The notes: generated from the sequence alone by a model not told the origin. Shown: positions 42,334-51,024, numbered from the stretch's first letter. The stretch is 64,000 bases of DNA from Clostridiales bacterium UBA4039 (GCA_002382805.1 DGAD01000033.1:78966-142965); one strand, 5' to 3'. A program made the numbers and translations.

Positions 42334-44358
42334 ATGAAAAAGTCAGTGTTTATATTAACAAGCAATACGCGTCTAGTAAGTGATAGTGATGATGCGGTTA
42401 TTTTGCGAAGTGTTAAGCGTATGTATCGCGACATGCAATTTATTCTTTCAAAGACGGATGGTACAACATCGACCATTCGTCTTATTCATGAAGCTGGAAT
42501 TTCGCAAGAAGGATATTGTATTGAGTTTCCCAATAAGAAGACGATGCATATTAAAGCAAAGGATTCACTAGGATTTACTTATGCCTTACTCTTTCTGAGT
42601 GAACAGTTTCTTCAGATTACCCCTTTTTGGTTTTGGAACGACCAACAATTTCATAAAAAGACATCCGTAGATATTCCAATAATGACCTATACGAACCCAA
42701 GGTACAATGTAGCTTATCGGGGTTGGTTTATTAATGATGAAGTTCTATTAGACACGTGGAAGGTGAATGGATGTAATGACTATCCTTGGGAGATGGTTTT
42801 TGAGGCACTCCTTCGCTGTGGTGGAAATATGACAATTCCAGGGACCGATAAGACATCGATAAAGTATAGATGTCTAGCATCTGACATGGGGCTTTGGATT
42901 TCCCAACATCACGCAGAACCTTTGGGAGGCGAGATGTTTTCACGGGTTTATCCAGAGCTTAATCCATCATTTGATGAACACCCGGAGCTATTTCGTAAAC
43001 TTTGGAGAGAAGCAATTGCATCACAAAAAAATATGAAGGTGATTTGGAATTTAGGATTTCGAGGGCAAGGCGATTGTCCTTTTTGGGCAAATGACCCTAA
43101 ATATGCCAATGATAAAGATCGAGGTGAATTGATAAGTCGCTTAATCCAAGAACAATATGAACTTGTCAAAGCCGAGCAACCGGATGCAATCTGTTGTGTG
43201 AATTTATATGGTGAGACGATGGAGCTATATCGAGAGGGATGGATTGATCTTGCCCAAGAGATAATAAAAATATGGGCGGATAATGGATATGGCAAGATGG
43301 TTTCTAGGCGCCAAGGGCTACACAATCCACGCGTTAATGCTGAACCTAAAAAAGGTTTGGGGCGCCAAGGCATCTACTACCATGTATCCTTTTATGACCT
43401 TCAAGCGGCCAACCATATTACCATGGCAACCAATGCGCCAACCTTTTATCAAGAAGAATTAAAAAAGGTATTAGCCAATGATGGGAATAGCTATTGGATG
43501 ATTAACGCATCGAATATTAAACCGCACATCTACTACTTAGACTTTATTGCTTGTATGTGGAGAGAGGGCGATATCGATGTGCATCAGCACCGAATGGCCT
43601 ATGCAAACACATATTATGGAAAAGCAGCGGCAAAGACTATTGCAGATAGCCTTAAGGCGTACGGGGATGCGGCAGTTTTTTTTGGAGAGCATACCGATGA
43701 GCATATCGGAGAACAATACATCAATCACAATACTCGGATTTTGGCATCGCAGTGGTGGTCAGGTACCGACCAAGCGGCAAGGGAGTTTTTGTGGGCATCT
43801 AAGGCCCAAACTCTGGAAGAACAGATAGCTTTTTATAAACAAATTGCAAAAAAAGGTGTGGATAATTATACGGCATTTGAACGCCGCTGTGAATATTATC
43901 GACTGGATCTAGAAGAAAGCGCGAAGCAATTATTTGAAGATAGTCTTATGCTTCATGGACACATCTATGTCAAATGCTTTCAAGGAGCTTATGCGTTTTG
44001 CATTGCTTATGAAAAATACAGTCAGAAAGCATATCAAGAAGCCTTTTATTTTCTTGGACATGCCGCAGAGTTTTATGGTCAGGCGTATGAAGCGATGACC
44101 GATTGCGAACATGATAAGTGGATTGGATTTTATGCCAATGATTGCTTGACGGATATACGTCAAACCGCATGGATACTTAAAGAACTAATGGGATATGTTC
44201 GAAACCTAGGCGATGGCCCCCACTTTTACAAGTGGAAAAGAGAGTTTATGTACTCGGAGCAAGATCGTAACATTATGTTGTTACTTGTACATGAACGCCA
44301 CATCGATAATGAGACATTATATCAATTTATGAAAGCAAGAGGAGGATTTACATGGTAA
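42334..44358 (+). CDS. GH115-like glycoside hydrolase, putative alpha-glucuronidase
   Basis: 674 residues from ATG 42334. A beta/alpha N-terminal part (IRLIHEAGISQEGYCIEF, LGFTYALLFLSEQFL) leads to a TIM-barrel start with AYRGWFINDE, the GH115 motif, and KVIWNLGFRGQGDCPFW. GH115 enzymes remove glucuronic or 4-O-methylglucuronic acid from polysaccharides. At 674 residues it is shorter than characterised GH115 proteins (roughly 800-1000) and lacks their last domains. No signal peptide, so it acts on imported oligosaccharides. Overlaps the GH112 gene by 7 bp. Family call is by motif only. Confidence 0.65.
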   Translation: MKKSVFILTSNTRLVSDSDDAVILRSVKRMYRDMQFILSKTDGTTSTIRLIHEAGISQEGYCIEFPNKKTMHIKAKDSLGFTYALLFLSEQFLQITPFWFWNDQQFHKKTSVDIPIMTYTNPRYNVAYRGWFINDEVLLDTWKVNGCNDYPWEMVFEALLRCGGNMTIPGTDKTSIKYRCLASDMGLWISQHHAEPLGGEMFSRVYPELNPSFDEHPELFRKLWREAIASQKNMKVIWNLGFRGQGDCPFWANDPKYANDKDRGELISRLIQEQYELVKAEQPDAICCVNLYGETMELYREGWIDLAQEIIKIWADNGYGKMVSRRQGLHNPRVNAEPKKGLGRQGIYYHVSFYDLQAANHITMATNAPTFYQEELKKVLANDGNSYWMINASNIKPHIYYLDFIACMWREGDIDVHQHRMAYANTYYGKAAAKTIADSLKAYGDAAVFFGEHTDEHIGEQYINHNTRILASQWWSGTDQAAREFLWASKAQTLEEQIAFYKQIAKKGVDNYTAFERRCEYYRLDLEESAKQLFEDSLMLHGHIYVKCFQGAYAFCIAYEKYSQKAYQEAFYFLGHAAEFYGQAYEAMTDCEHDKWIGFYANDCLTDIRQTAWILKELMGYVRNLGDGPHFYKWKREFMYSEQDRNIMLLLVHERHIDNETLYQFMKARGGFTW

Positions 44359-46511
44359 ACAAGGAATCAGGAAACTTTACCCTTCCAGGAGAAGCAGGAT
44401 ATGAAAAATTAACATTGGAGCTTGCAAATAAATGGGGTGCAGATGTTATACGTGATAGTGACGGAACCAAACTTTCAGATGAGATTATTCAAGCAGGGCA
44501 TGGTATCTACTCAACAATATGTATTATACGTAATCATAATGCCTGGGCAAAAGAAAACCAAGATAAACTTCAACAGTGCTTTTTAATGAGCGATCCTGTT
44601 GTTGCTACCAAAGATTATGTGCATATCCCTTTGATGGATGTATACTTTGATGAACAGTTTCGCATTAATGATTCGATAGAAGCGATGAAGTATTGGCAGG
44701 TATATGATCGAACGACCAATCAAGAAATTAAGCGAGAGCAGTGGAGTTATGACAAAAAAAGTGGTGAAGTACAGATAAAAGATATAACAATGTGGCATCG
44801 CTATACCGTTAGTTTTATGGCATATCGTATATGGGAAGAGATCTCCATGTATAATCATACCACCAATAACTGGGAGCAAGAACACTTAATGCAGATCGAT
44901 CCCATATATCCAAAGACCCAAGAGTATCTGCTTGATTGGATGCAAACTTGGTGCGAAGAGCATCCAGAGACCACAGTGGTACGCTTTACATCGATGTTCT
45001 ATAATTTTGTATGGATATGGGGAAAAGATCTTAAGAATCGTCATCGTTTTACTGATTGGGGATCTTATGATTTTACAGTGAGTGTCAAAGCCTTGGAACT
45101 TTTTGAAGAAAAATATGGTTATGCCATGTGTGCAGAAGATTTTATTAATGGAGGAAAGCTTCATGTCAGCCATATGCCAAGCACCCAACGTAAAAAAGAT
45201 TGGATTGCCTTTATCAATGACTTTGTCATTGCGTTTGGAAAAAAACTGATAGATATTGTACATGGCTATGATAAATTAGCCTATATGTTTTATGATGATA
45301 GCTGGGTTGGAACAGAACCCTATAATGCTCGATTTAAAGAGTTTGGTTTTGATGGGATGATTAAGTGTGTCTTTTCGGGATATGAAGCGCGTCTGTGTTC
45401 AGGAGTAGAGGTTAAGACACATGAGATTCGCCTGCATCCATATCTGTTCCCCGTAGGTCTTGGAGGTAAGCCCACATTTATGGAAGGTGGAGACCCAACA
45501 CTGGATGCGAAAAATTATTGGATTAGTATTCGTCGAGCGCTATTGCGGGAAAAAATCGATCGCATGGGTCTTGGAGGTTATTTGCATTTGGTAGAACCCT
45601 ATCCGGATTTTTGCGATTACATTGAAAAAATTGCCGATGAATTTCGTGAGATTAAAAAGCTGCATCATGCAGGAAAGCCTTATGCTATCAAACCCAAAGT
45701 GGCAATACTTCATAGCTGGGGAAAAGAGCGGTCTTGGACTCTTTCAGGACATTTTCATGAGACGGATACACATGACCTGATTCACATTAATGAAGCCTTA
45801 TCCGGTCTGGCAATCGATGTTAAGTTTATTGATTTTGAAGATATAAAACAAGGTGCACTTAAGACGGTAGATGTTGTCATCAATGCGGGTTACGCAGGGT
45901 CAGCATGGAGTGGTGGAAAACACTGGGAAGATGATACCATCGTAGAAATTCTCACGCAATGGGTCTATGAAGGCGGAGCATTTATTGGAGTCAATGAACC
46001 CTCGGCAGTTCAAGGCTATGATCAAGTATTTCGGATGGGACATGTCCTAGGAGTGTATCAAGACCTTGGAGATTATGTGAGCCATGGGAAGTGGTCTTTT
46101 GAGATAGAACCCGTTCAAGGACTCATTCCAGAAGGAGCAACCATTCAAACCAAAGATAACATTTATTTATCCGATGGACAGGCAAAAGTCCTTAAAGCAG
46201 AAGGAGACAAACTGCAATATACACTAAACCGCTTTGGGCAAGGGATTGGAATCTATATGCCATCGTTTAGACTGAGTATGGAAAACACACGAATGTTATT
46301 TAATAGTATTTGCTATGCAGGTGACAGTTGGGAAGATACAAAATATATGACGGATAATTTATATACAGAATGTGCGTATTATCCAGACAGTCGTATTTTA
46401 GTGGCTATCAATAATAGCAACCAGCATCAGACAACAATGATTCAAACGGCTGATGGTGTGGAACGATTTGAGCTAGAAGCCTTTGACACCTTAATTCGAA
46501 AACTTGATTAA
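44352..46511 (+). CDS. GH112 galactosyl phosphorylase (galactosyl-rhamnose or galacto-N-biose type)
   Basis: 719 residues matching the GH112 family along its whole length: FTLPGEAGYEKLTLELANKW, IRDSDGTKLS, HEYTVSF-like WHRYTVSFMAYRIWE, VVRFTSMFYNF and the catalytic acid D316 in DDSWVGTEPY. GH112 enzymes phosphorolyse a beta-galactoside to alpha-galactose 1-phosphate. Known substrates are galacto-N-biose/lacto-N-biose and D-galactosyl-beta-1,4-L-rhamnose. The bifidobacterial enzyme has GDHWIGTEPYG at the acid, whereas this one has DDSW; with GH105 and a CHEV-type GH4 as neighbours, galactosyl-rhamnose is more likely. Cytoplasmic; preceded by AGAGGAGG. Confidence 0.9.
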   Translation: MVNKESGNFTLPGEAGYEKLTLELANKWGADVIRDSDGTKLSDEIIQAGHGIYSTICIIRNHNAWAKENQDKLQQCFLMSDPVVATKDYVHIPLMDVYFDEQFRINDSIEAMKYWQVYDRTTNQEIKREQWSYDKKSGEVQIKDITMWHRYTVSFMAYRIWEEISMYNHTTNNWEQEHLMQIDPIYPKTQEYLLDWMQTWCEEHPETTVVRFTSMFYNFVWIWGKDLKNRHRFTDWGSYDFTVSVKALELFEEKYGYAMCAEDFINGGKLHVSHMPSTQRKKDWIAFINDFVIAFGKKLIDIVHGYDKLAYMFYDDSWVGTEPYNARFKEFGFDGMIKCVFSGYEARLCSGVEVKTHEIRLHPYLFPVGLGGKPTFMEGGDPTLDAKNYWISIRRALLREKIDRMGLGGYLHLVEPYPDFCDYIEKIADEFREIKKLHHAGKPYAIKPKVAILHSWGKERSWTLSGHFHETDTHDLIHINEALSGLAIDVKFIDFEDIKQGALKTVDVVINAGYAGSAWSGGKHWEDDTIVEILTQWVYEGGAFIGVNEPSAVQGYDQVFRMGHVLGVYQDLGDYVSHGKWSFEIEPVQGLIPEGATIQTKDNIYLSDGQAKVLKAEGDKLQYTLNRFGQGIGIYMPSFRLSMENTRMLFNSICYAGDSWEDTKYMTDNLYTECAYYPDSRILVAINNSNQHQTTMIQTADGVERFELEAFDTLIRKLD

Positions 46512-46527
46512 ATGAAGGAGAATAATA

Positions 46528-47604
46528 ATGAAACTATATGTGGAAAGAGAACAAATATTACAAAAAATTGATGCCATTGTCGATAAGACGTTTCAGATGG
46601 ATATGGAATGGGACTGGCCTTGTGGTGTTGCTTTTTATGGCGTTGCAAGAGCGTATGAGATTACAAAAAAACAATCCTATATTGATCGATTAAAAGCTTG
46701 GTTTGATGAATATATCGAACTTGGAACACCTGTGTGGACAGTGAATACATGTGCAATGGGACATGCGCTCATTACCTTATATGAGGTGACGGGCGATGAG
46801 CGGTATATGGAGATTATTCAAAGTAAAGTGGATTATCTTACCCATGATGCGCTGCGCTTTGGAGATCAAGTGCTTCAACATACCGTATCGGCCAACAATG
46901 ATTTTCCTGAACAGGCGTGGGCAGATACCCTGTTTATGGCAGGATTTTTCTTGTTGAGGGTTGGCATTATGCGAAAGGATCAAGCCTTGATTGAAGATGC
47001 GCTTAATCAATACTATTGGCATATTAAATATTTGATGGATGATGTGGACGGGCTATGGTATCACGGGTATAACAACATCCATCAAGATCACATGTCAGGT
47101 TTTTACTGGGGACGAGCAAATGCATGGGCGGCATATACTATGTCACAAGTACTTAAACGTCTTCCGGAGTGGTATCTATATCCAAAGTGTATGGATGTCC
47201 AATGCGCAGTTCGTGATCAACTGGCTGCATTAAAATTATATCAAACAGAGAATGGGTTATGGCGCACCATCATTAATGATCCTTCTTCATATGAGGAAAT
47301 ATCTGCATCATGTGGTATTGCAGCCGCTATGCTTGATAATGGAAACCCTTTACACATAAAGTATGTGAACAAAGCCTTAAAAGGAATTCTAGAAAGTATT
47401 ACAGAAGATGGCAGAGTGATTAATGTATCTGGTGGAACAGCAGTTATGCGAGACAGCGAAGGATATCAATCCATTACAAAAGACTGGATACAAGGGTGGG
47501 GACAAGGATTGGCATTAAGCTTTTTAACGGCTTGTCTAGAAAAAACAGAGTCCCTCAAAATAGATGAGAGTAACATAGAGCAAAAACCAGAAGAAGAAAA
47601 ATAA
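46528..47604 (+). CDS. GH105 unsaturated uronyl hydrolase (YteR/YesR type)
   Basis: 358 residues with an (alpha/alpha)6 barrel: DWPCGVAFYGVARAYEIT, WTVNTCAMGHALI, the catalytic Asp D133 in EQAWADTLFMA, then GFYWGRANAWAAY and IQGWGQGLALSF. Removes the 4,5-unsaturated galacturonic or glucuronic acid from the non-reducing end of lyase products, classically from rhamnogalacturonan. No signal peptide. Third gene of the GH115-GH112-GH105 operon (16-bp gap) and followed by a strong bidirectional terminator. Confidence 0.92.
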   Translation: MKLYVEREQILQKIDAIVDKTFQMDMEWDWPCGVAFYGVARAYEITKKQSYIDRLKAWFDEYIELGTPVWTVNTCAMGHALITLYEVTGDERYMEIIQSKVDYLTHDALRFGDQVLQHTVSANNDFPEQAWADTLFMAGFFLLRVGIMRKDQALIEDALNQYYWHIKYLMDDVDGLWYHGYNNIHQDHMSGFYWGRANAWAAYTMSQVLKRLPEWYLYPKCMDVQCAVRDQLAALKLYQTENGLWRTIINDPSSYEEISASCGIAAAMLDNGNPLHIKYVNKALKGILESITEDGRVINVSGGTAVMRDSEGYQSITKDWIQGWGQGLALSFLTACLEKTESLKIDESNIEQKPEEEK

Positions 47605-47636
47605 AGCCATCGCTTAGAAGGTAAAAATAAAAAATA

Positions 47637-47670
47637 GCTGTTGCCATCGCATATATGCGATGGCAACAGC
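47637..47670. terminator. Bidirectional terminator, 34-bp perfect palindrome
   Basis: A perfect 17-bp-arm palindrome flanked by A-rich sequence on the left and TTTTTATA on the right. It separates the convergent GH105 and GH4 genes and can serve both. Confidence 0.92.
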
Positions 47671-47705
47671 CGTTTTTATATAAAATTTATAGGGGTATCA
47701 CGATA

Positions 47706-49082
47706 TTAGTCAATCGAAGCCACACGATCATACATATAGTCGAAGCAGGCTTTAGCATCATCTAAAGATAAGTTCACCAGTGGGTCATTTAAAAATGCTT
47801 GGAAAGCCAGTTCTCGATTTCGGGTTAAACCAGCTTCGACAATCATCTCTTGGTTAGATGAATGGGTTGATATCATAGAAGCTACAGCCGGATTAGGTTG
47901 TCCGCCATTGATTGGGCAGATGCTATTGTAGCGAAGCATCGCATTACTCTCAACAACTACATCTGTTGGAAGATAAGGTACTTGCCCTTGATTTGGGAGG
48001 TTAACATTTGTAGCTAAATCCTTTAATCCGAGTAAAGCTTTCATTTGAAGGACACCTTCTTCGCCGGTTTCTTTAATTTCAAAAGGTTTCTTTCCTGCAA
48101 CCAAATCGTTAGATTGCTGAATACGATCTTGTTCATTTTCTTTTCGCCAAGATACAGGTGTTAAACTAAACTTCCATGATTGGATGGTTTCAGGATCTTT
48201 AAGATACCATTTATTTGGACAAAATTCGGCAAGATGACGATCACCTGCAGCAGCGATGGAACCATAACGTAAAAACAAGTCGAACTTGATGCGCTGTGCG
48301 CTTGAGAAAAAGTCATTGAGCCAATTGCCGGTTTTTTTGCCTTCATATCCGCTTTCATAGTATTTGGTTACAAAGTCTCGATAGACAGGAAAAAGATCAA
48401 TGTCCTTGTATGAAGCAGAGGTCAGCCAAGTAAAGTGATTGATACCGGTAACAGATACTTTGATGTCTTCACGAGCTACATCGGTGATTCCCTTGATATC
48501 AGCAAGTGCTTCAACCAAAAGTTTTTGAGTGCCAAAGACTTCGTGGCAATTCCCAAAAGCTTTAATTTGTGGGAAGACCCGATACAAAGTACGTGTACAG
48601 ATGGTCATCGGATTCGTATAGTTTAAAACCCAAGCATTAGGAGAACAATCTTTTATGGCATTTGCGATGGTTTCGAACATAGGAATTGTTCTTAGCGCAC
48701 GCATTAAGCCTCCCGGACCGGCGGTGTCGCCAACAGATTGATAGATACCGTATTTTTCGGGATGATGCACATCGATTTCCATGTGATCAAAAGTACCCGG
48801 CAAAATAGAGATAATGACAAAATCTGCACCAGTAAGTGCTTCTTGAAGGCTTGTAGCCATGGAATACTTCCATTTTGCCAATGTAGGGTCAGACGCTGTT
48901 AATTGGTTACCGATGGTTTCATTTGCTTTTGCTGCGTTGTGATCAATATCATATAAACGGATATGTCCGCTTAATTGCTTATCAGTAGCAAGGTCGCTCA
49001 TAAGACCCCAAGCCCATCCTTTAGAGCCACCGCCGATATATGCTATTTGAAGATCAGAGACAGTGTTGTCTGTACGAATCAT
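47706..49082 (-). CDS. GH4 alpha-galacturonidase-type hydrolase (CHEV motif)
   Basis: 458 residues of the NAD+- and Mn2+-dependent GH4 family. The Rossmann start is IAYIGGGSKGWAWG (13-26); NYTNPM (154-159), C179-H180-E181-V182 and GINHFTWL (213-220) form the active site. The CHEV quartet is, by published work on GH4 (LplD of Bacillus), the signature of alpha-galacturonidases, whereas other GH4 groups carry different residues here. It would release galacturonic acid from pectic oligosaccharides after the lyase and GH105 steps. Divergent from an AraC gene that is its likely regulator. Confidence 0.9.
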   Translation of the reverse strand: MIRTDNTVSDLQIAYIGGGSKGWAWGLMSDLATDKQLSGHIRLYDIDHNAAKANETIGNQLTASDPTLAKWKYSMATSLQEALTGADFVIISILPGTFDHMEIDVHHPEKYGIYQSVGDTAGPGGLMRALRTIPMFETIANAIKDCSPNAWVLNYTNPMTICTRTLYRVFPQIKAFGNCHEVFGTQKLLVEALADIKGITDVAREDIKVSVTGINHFTWLTSASYKDIDLFPVYRDFVTKYYESGYEGKKTGNWLNDFFSSAQRIKFDLFLRYGSIAAAGDRHLAEFCPNKWYLKDPETIQSWKFSLTPVSWRKENEQDRIQQSNDLVAGKKPFEIKETGEEGVLQMKALLGLKDLATNVNLPNQGQVPYLPTDVVVESNAMLRYNSICPINGGQPNPAVASMISTHSSNQEMIVEAGLTRNRELAFQAFLNDPLVNLSLDDAKACFDYMYDRVASID

Positions 49083-49127
49083 AAAAATCCTCCTTGTAAA
49101 AAGTAATCCATTCTTTTGTTTTATATG

Positions 49128-49139
49128 ATACTATAGTAT
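49128..49139. promoter_or_regulatory. 12-bp palindrome at the GH4 promoter
   Basis: ATACTATAGTAT is perfectly symmetric and overlaps the likely minus-strand -10 box TATACT (49140-49135) of the GH4 gene. Candidate operator. Confidence 0.45.
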
Positions 49140-49151
49140 AATTAAATTATG

Positions 49152-49180
49152 TTGAAAACAACAACATTAATTGCTAAAAT
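49152..49180 (+). promoter_or_regulatory. Promoter of the AraC regulator gene
   Basis: TTGAAA (49152-49157), 17-bp spacer, TAAAAT (49175-49180). Confidence 0.6.
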
Positions 49181-49222
49181 ACGACTTTATTCTACATTTT
49201 TTGCGAAAAGAAAGGGTATATG

Positions 49223-50086
49223 ATGCAACGTTATGATTTTATAGAAAATCAGCGACCGATGCTCGTTGAATATACAAAAAGAGGCCATATGACCAAAAGT
49301 ATGCCGCTACCGCATGTTCATAATAGCTATGAAATATATTACCTGTTGGAAGGTGAACGTTATTATTTTATTCACAACACAACCTATCATGTAAAAAAAG
49401 GGATGCTAGTTTTGATTGATCCATCGGTTATTCATCGAACGATTTCTACGGGACGCCCGGATCATGAACGCTTATTGATTAATATTCAAGAAGAGGAACT
49501 GAAGCGGTTTGCCTCGGGGTTTGGTCGGTTTGATTGGTTTCAAGGATTTGATAGCAAGCGGCCGGTGGTTACACTTGACATTCGCCAACAAAGTGAATTA
49601 CGTGAGATGATGTTTGCGATTTATCATTGGTATCACGACAGTCCGGAAGAAAATATTCAACGGATTATGTTAAAAATTATGGAAGTGCTTATATATATCC
49701 GTGAAGTCTCTAATGGAGTTGATAGCGTAGGCGAGCCCATGCTAGAAGTTAATGATCCGATGTTTAACCGCATAAGTCAAGTCGTGCAATATATTAATGA
49801 ACATTATGGTGATACGTTATCATTAGAGCTCTTGGCAAAAAAATTCTTTTTTAGTCCTTATTACTTAAGCCGCAATTTTAAAAAAACAACAGGATTTAAC
49901 CTTAAGGAGTATATTAATCAAGTCCGTATTCTTGAAGCAGAACGGCTGTTGACCCAGGAACAAAATTCGATATCCGGGATTGCTCAAAAGGTTGGATTTG
50001 AAAGTCAAACGCACTTTGGACGGGTTTTTAAACAGTATAAAGGCATCTCGCCAAGCATATACCGTAAAAAGCATAACAACACATAA
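49223..50086 (+). CDS. AraC-family regulator with cupin domain
   Basis: 287 residues from ATG 49223 (tandem ATG at 49220 possible). The cupin part shows MPLPHVHNSYEIYYLLEGE and VKKGMLVLIDPSVIHRT; the DNA-binding end shows LSLELLAKKFFFSPYYLSRN and SISGIAQKVGFESQTHFGRV. Divergent from GH4 and downstream of the GH115-GH112-GH105 operon, so it probably senses a pectic sugar and activates the whole locus. Confidence 0.92.
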   Translation: MQRYDFIENQRPMLVEYTKRGHMTKSMPLPHVHNSYEIYYLLEGERYYFIHNTTYHVKKGMLVLIDPSVIHRTISTGRPDHERLLINIQEEELKRFASGFGRFDWFQGFDSKRPVVTLDIRQQSELREMMFAIYHWYHDSPEENIQRIMLKIMEVLIYIREVSNGVDSVGEPMLEVNDPMFNRISQVVQYINEHYGDTLSLELLAKKFFFSPYYLSRNFKKTTGFNLKEYINQVRILEAERLLTQEQNSISGIAQKVGFESQTHFGRVFKQYKGISPSIYRKKHNNT

Positions 50087-50103
50087 TTGATAATGAATAT
50101 CAA
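50087..50103. promoter_or_regulatory. Fur-like box before the cytochrome b5 gene
   Basis: TTGATAATGAATATCAA: 7-base arms, one mismatch. It matches the TGATAATnATTATCA form at 13 of 14 positions and covers the -35 box. Extended, ATTGATA and TATCAAT are perfect arms. Confidence 0.65.
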
Positions 50104-50115
50104 TTATGTTATAAT
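50087..50115 (+). promoter_or_regulatory. Strong SigA promoter of the cytochrome b5 operon
   Basis: TTGATA (50087-50092), 17-bp spacer, TATAAT (50110-50115) with TGT extension. Begins immediately after the AraC stop codon. Same layout as the promoter at 17150. Confidence 0.78.
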
Positions 50116-50163
50116 GTTTATATATACAAATTTACTCCAGGCACTATAATTAGGAGGTAAGAT

Positions 50164-50508
50164 ATGAAAAAAACAAATCAATGGATTTTAGCGTTATTTG
50201 TAATAGGTTTTATCTTTTCAGCATGTGCACCCTCAAATGATAACGGACAACCAGAGGATACTTCAATGGATGAAATCACACTAACTATTGAGGAATTGGC
50301 AATGTATGATGGAACCAATGGTAATCCAGCATATGTGGCGGTTGATGGTATGATATATGATGTGTCAGATTCTGATTTTTGGAAAGAAGGAGCGCATAAC
50401 GGGTTCCAAGCAGGGCGTGATTTGACCGATGCCATTAAAAATGAATCACCCCATGGGGTCAAAAACCTCGAACGTGTACCTAAAGTTGGACGGATTGTAA
50501 CCGAGTAG
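50164..50508 (+). CDS. Cytochrome b5-like heme-binding lipoprotein
   Basis: 114 residues. Signal peptide with lipobox FSAC (C21), then a short acidic linker and one cytochrome b5-like domain: YVAVDGMIYDVSDSDFW, GAHNGFQAGRDLTDAIKNE and SPHGVKNLERVPKVG. H78 and H97 are the likely heme ligands. It would sit on the outer face of the membrane and pass electrons. A Fur-like box over the promoter suggests iron control. Six bases upstream of a His-containing membrane protein gene, the probable redox partner. Ribosome site TTAGGAGG. Confidence 0.88.
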   Translation: MKKTNQWILALFVIGFIFSACAPSNDNGQPEDTSMDEITLTIEELAMYDGTNGNPAYVAVDGMIYDVSDSDFWKEGAHNGFQAGRDLTDAIKNESPHGVKNLERVPKVGRIVTE

Positions 50509-50523
50509 ATTGAGGTGAAGGCA

Positions 50524-50988
50524 ATGAGTAGAGTATTGCGCAATGATTTCTTAAAATGGCACTTTAGCTTTATTACGCTGTATATAGCGACGTTCATTGT
50601 GGGATGGCTACGTGCTACGCACATCGTTTTTTATACTCTACATCCATGGTTGGGACTGTCAACAGTCATCGTACCGCTAGGTGTTTACCTTTTTTCAAAA
50701 AACAAACGCCTTATACGTCAGATGATAAAAAGTAACTTTAATATTAAAGGGAAACCACTTGTAAAGGTAGCTAAAATATCCACACAAGTGATTCTTATCT
50801 ATTACGCCTTTAGTATTGTGAGTGGACTAATCATGAATTACGGTTGGTACACATCCGCGGATATGTATGGAGGCTTACAGGTTATTCATGGTTTGGCACG
50901 CTTTATAGTTCCAGCTGCAGTAGTTACCCATGTAACGGCGCGACTTTTAATTAAAGCAAAGAAAAAAAAGCCCAATAAAGACTTATAG
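50524..50988 (+). CDS. Four-helix membrane protein, possible b-type cytochrome
   Basis: 154 residues from ATG 50524, after TGAGGTGAAG. Four hydrophobic helices are visible. His residues lie in or near them: KWHFSFITLYI, RATHIVFYTLHPWLG, GLQVIHGLARF and AVVTHVTARL, which is compatible with one or two hemes as in cytochrome b561-like or ferric-reductase-like proteins. I do not recognise a named family. Coupled to the cytochrome b5 lipoprotein, suggesting a small transmembrane electron-transfer unit. Confidence 0.7.
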   Translation: MSRVLRNDFLKWHFSFITLYIATFIVGWLRATHIVFYTLHPWLGLSTVIVPLGVYLFSKNKRLIRQMIKSNFNIKGKPLVKVAKISTQVILIYYAFSIVSGLIMNYGWYTSADMYGGLQVIHGLARFIVPAAVVTHVTARLLIKAKKKKPNKDL

Positions 50989-51024
50989 TTGAGCTTTTGG
51001 AAAGATAGCGTTATAATAGACATA

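Noticed and set aside
42948..43373. 141-codon open frame antisense to the GH115-like gene
   Set aside because: Cys/Ser/Pro-rich shadow translation without a start signal.
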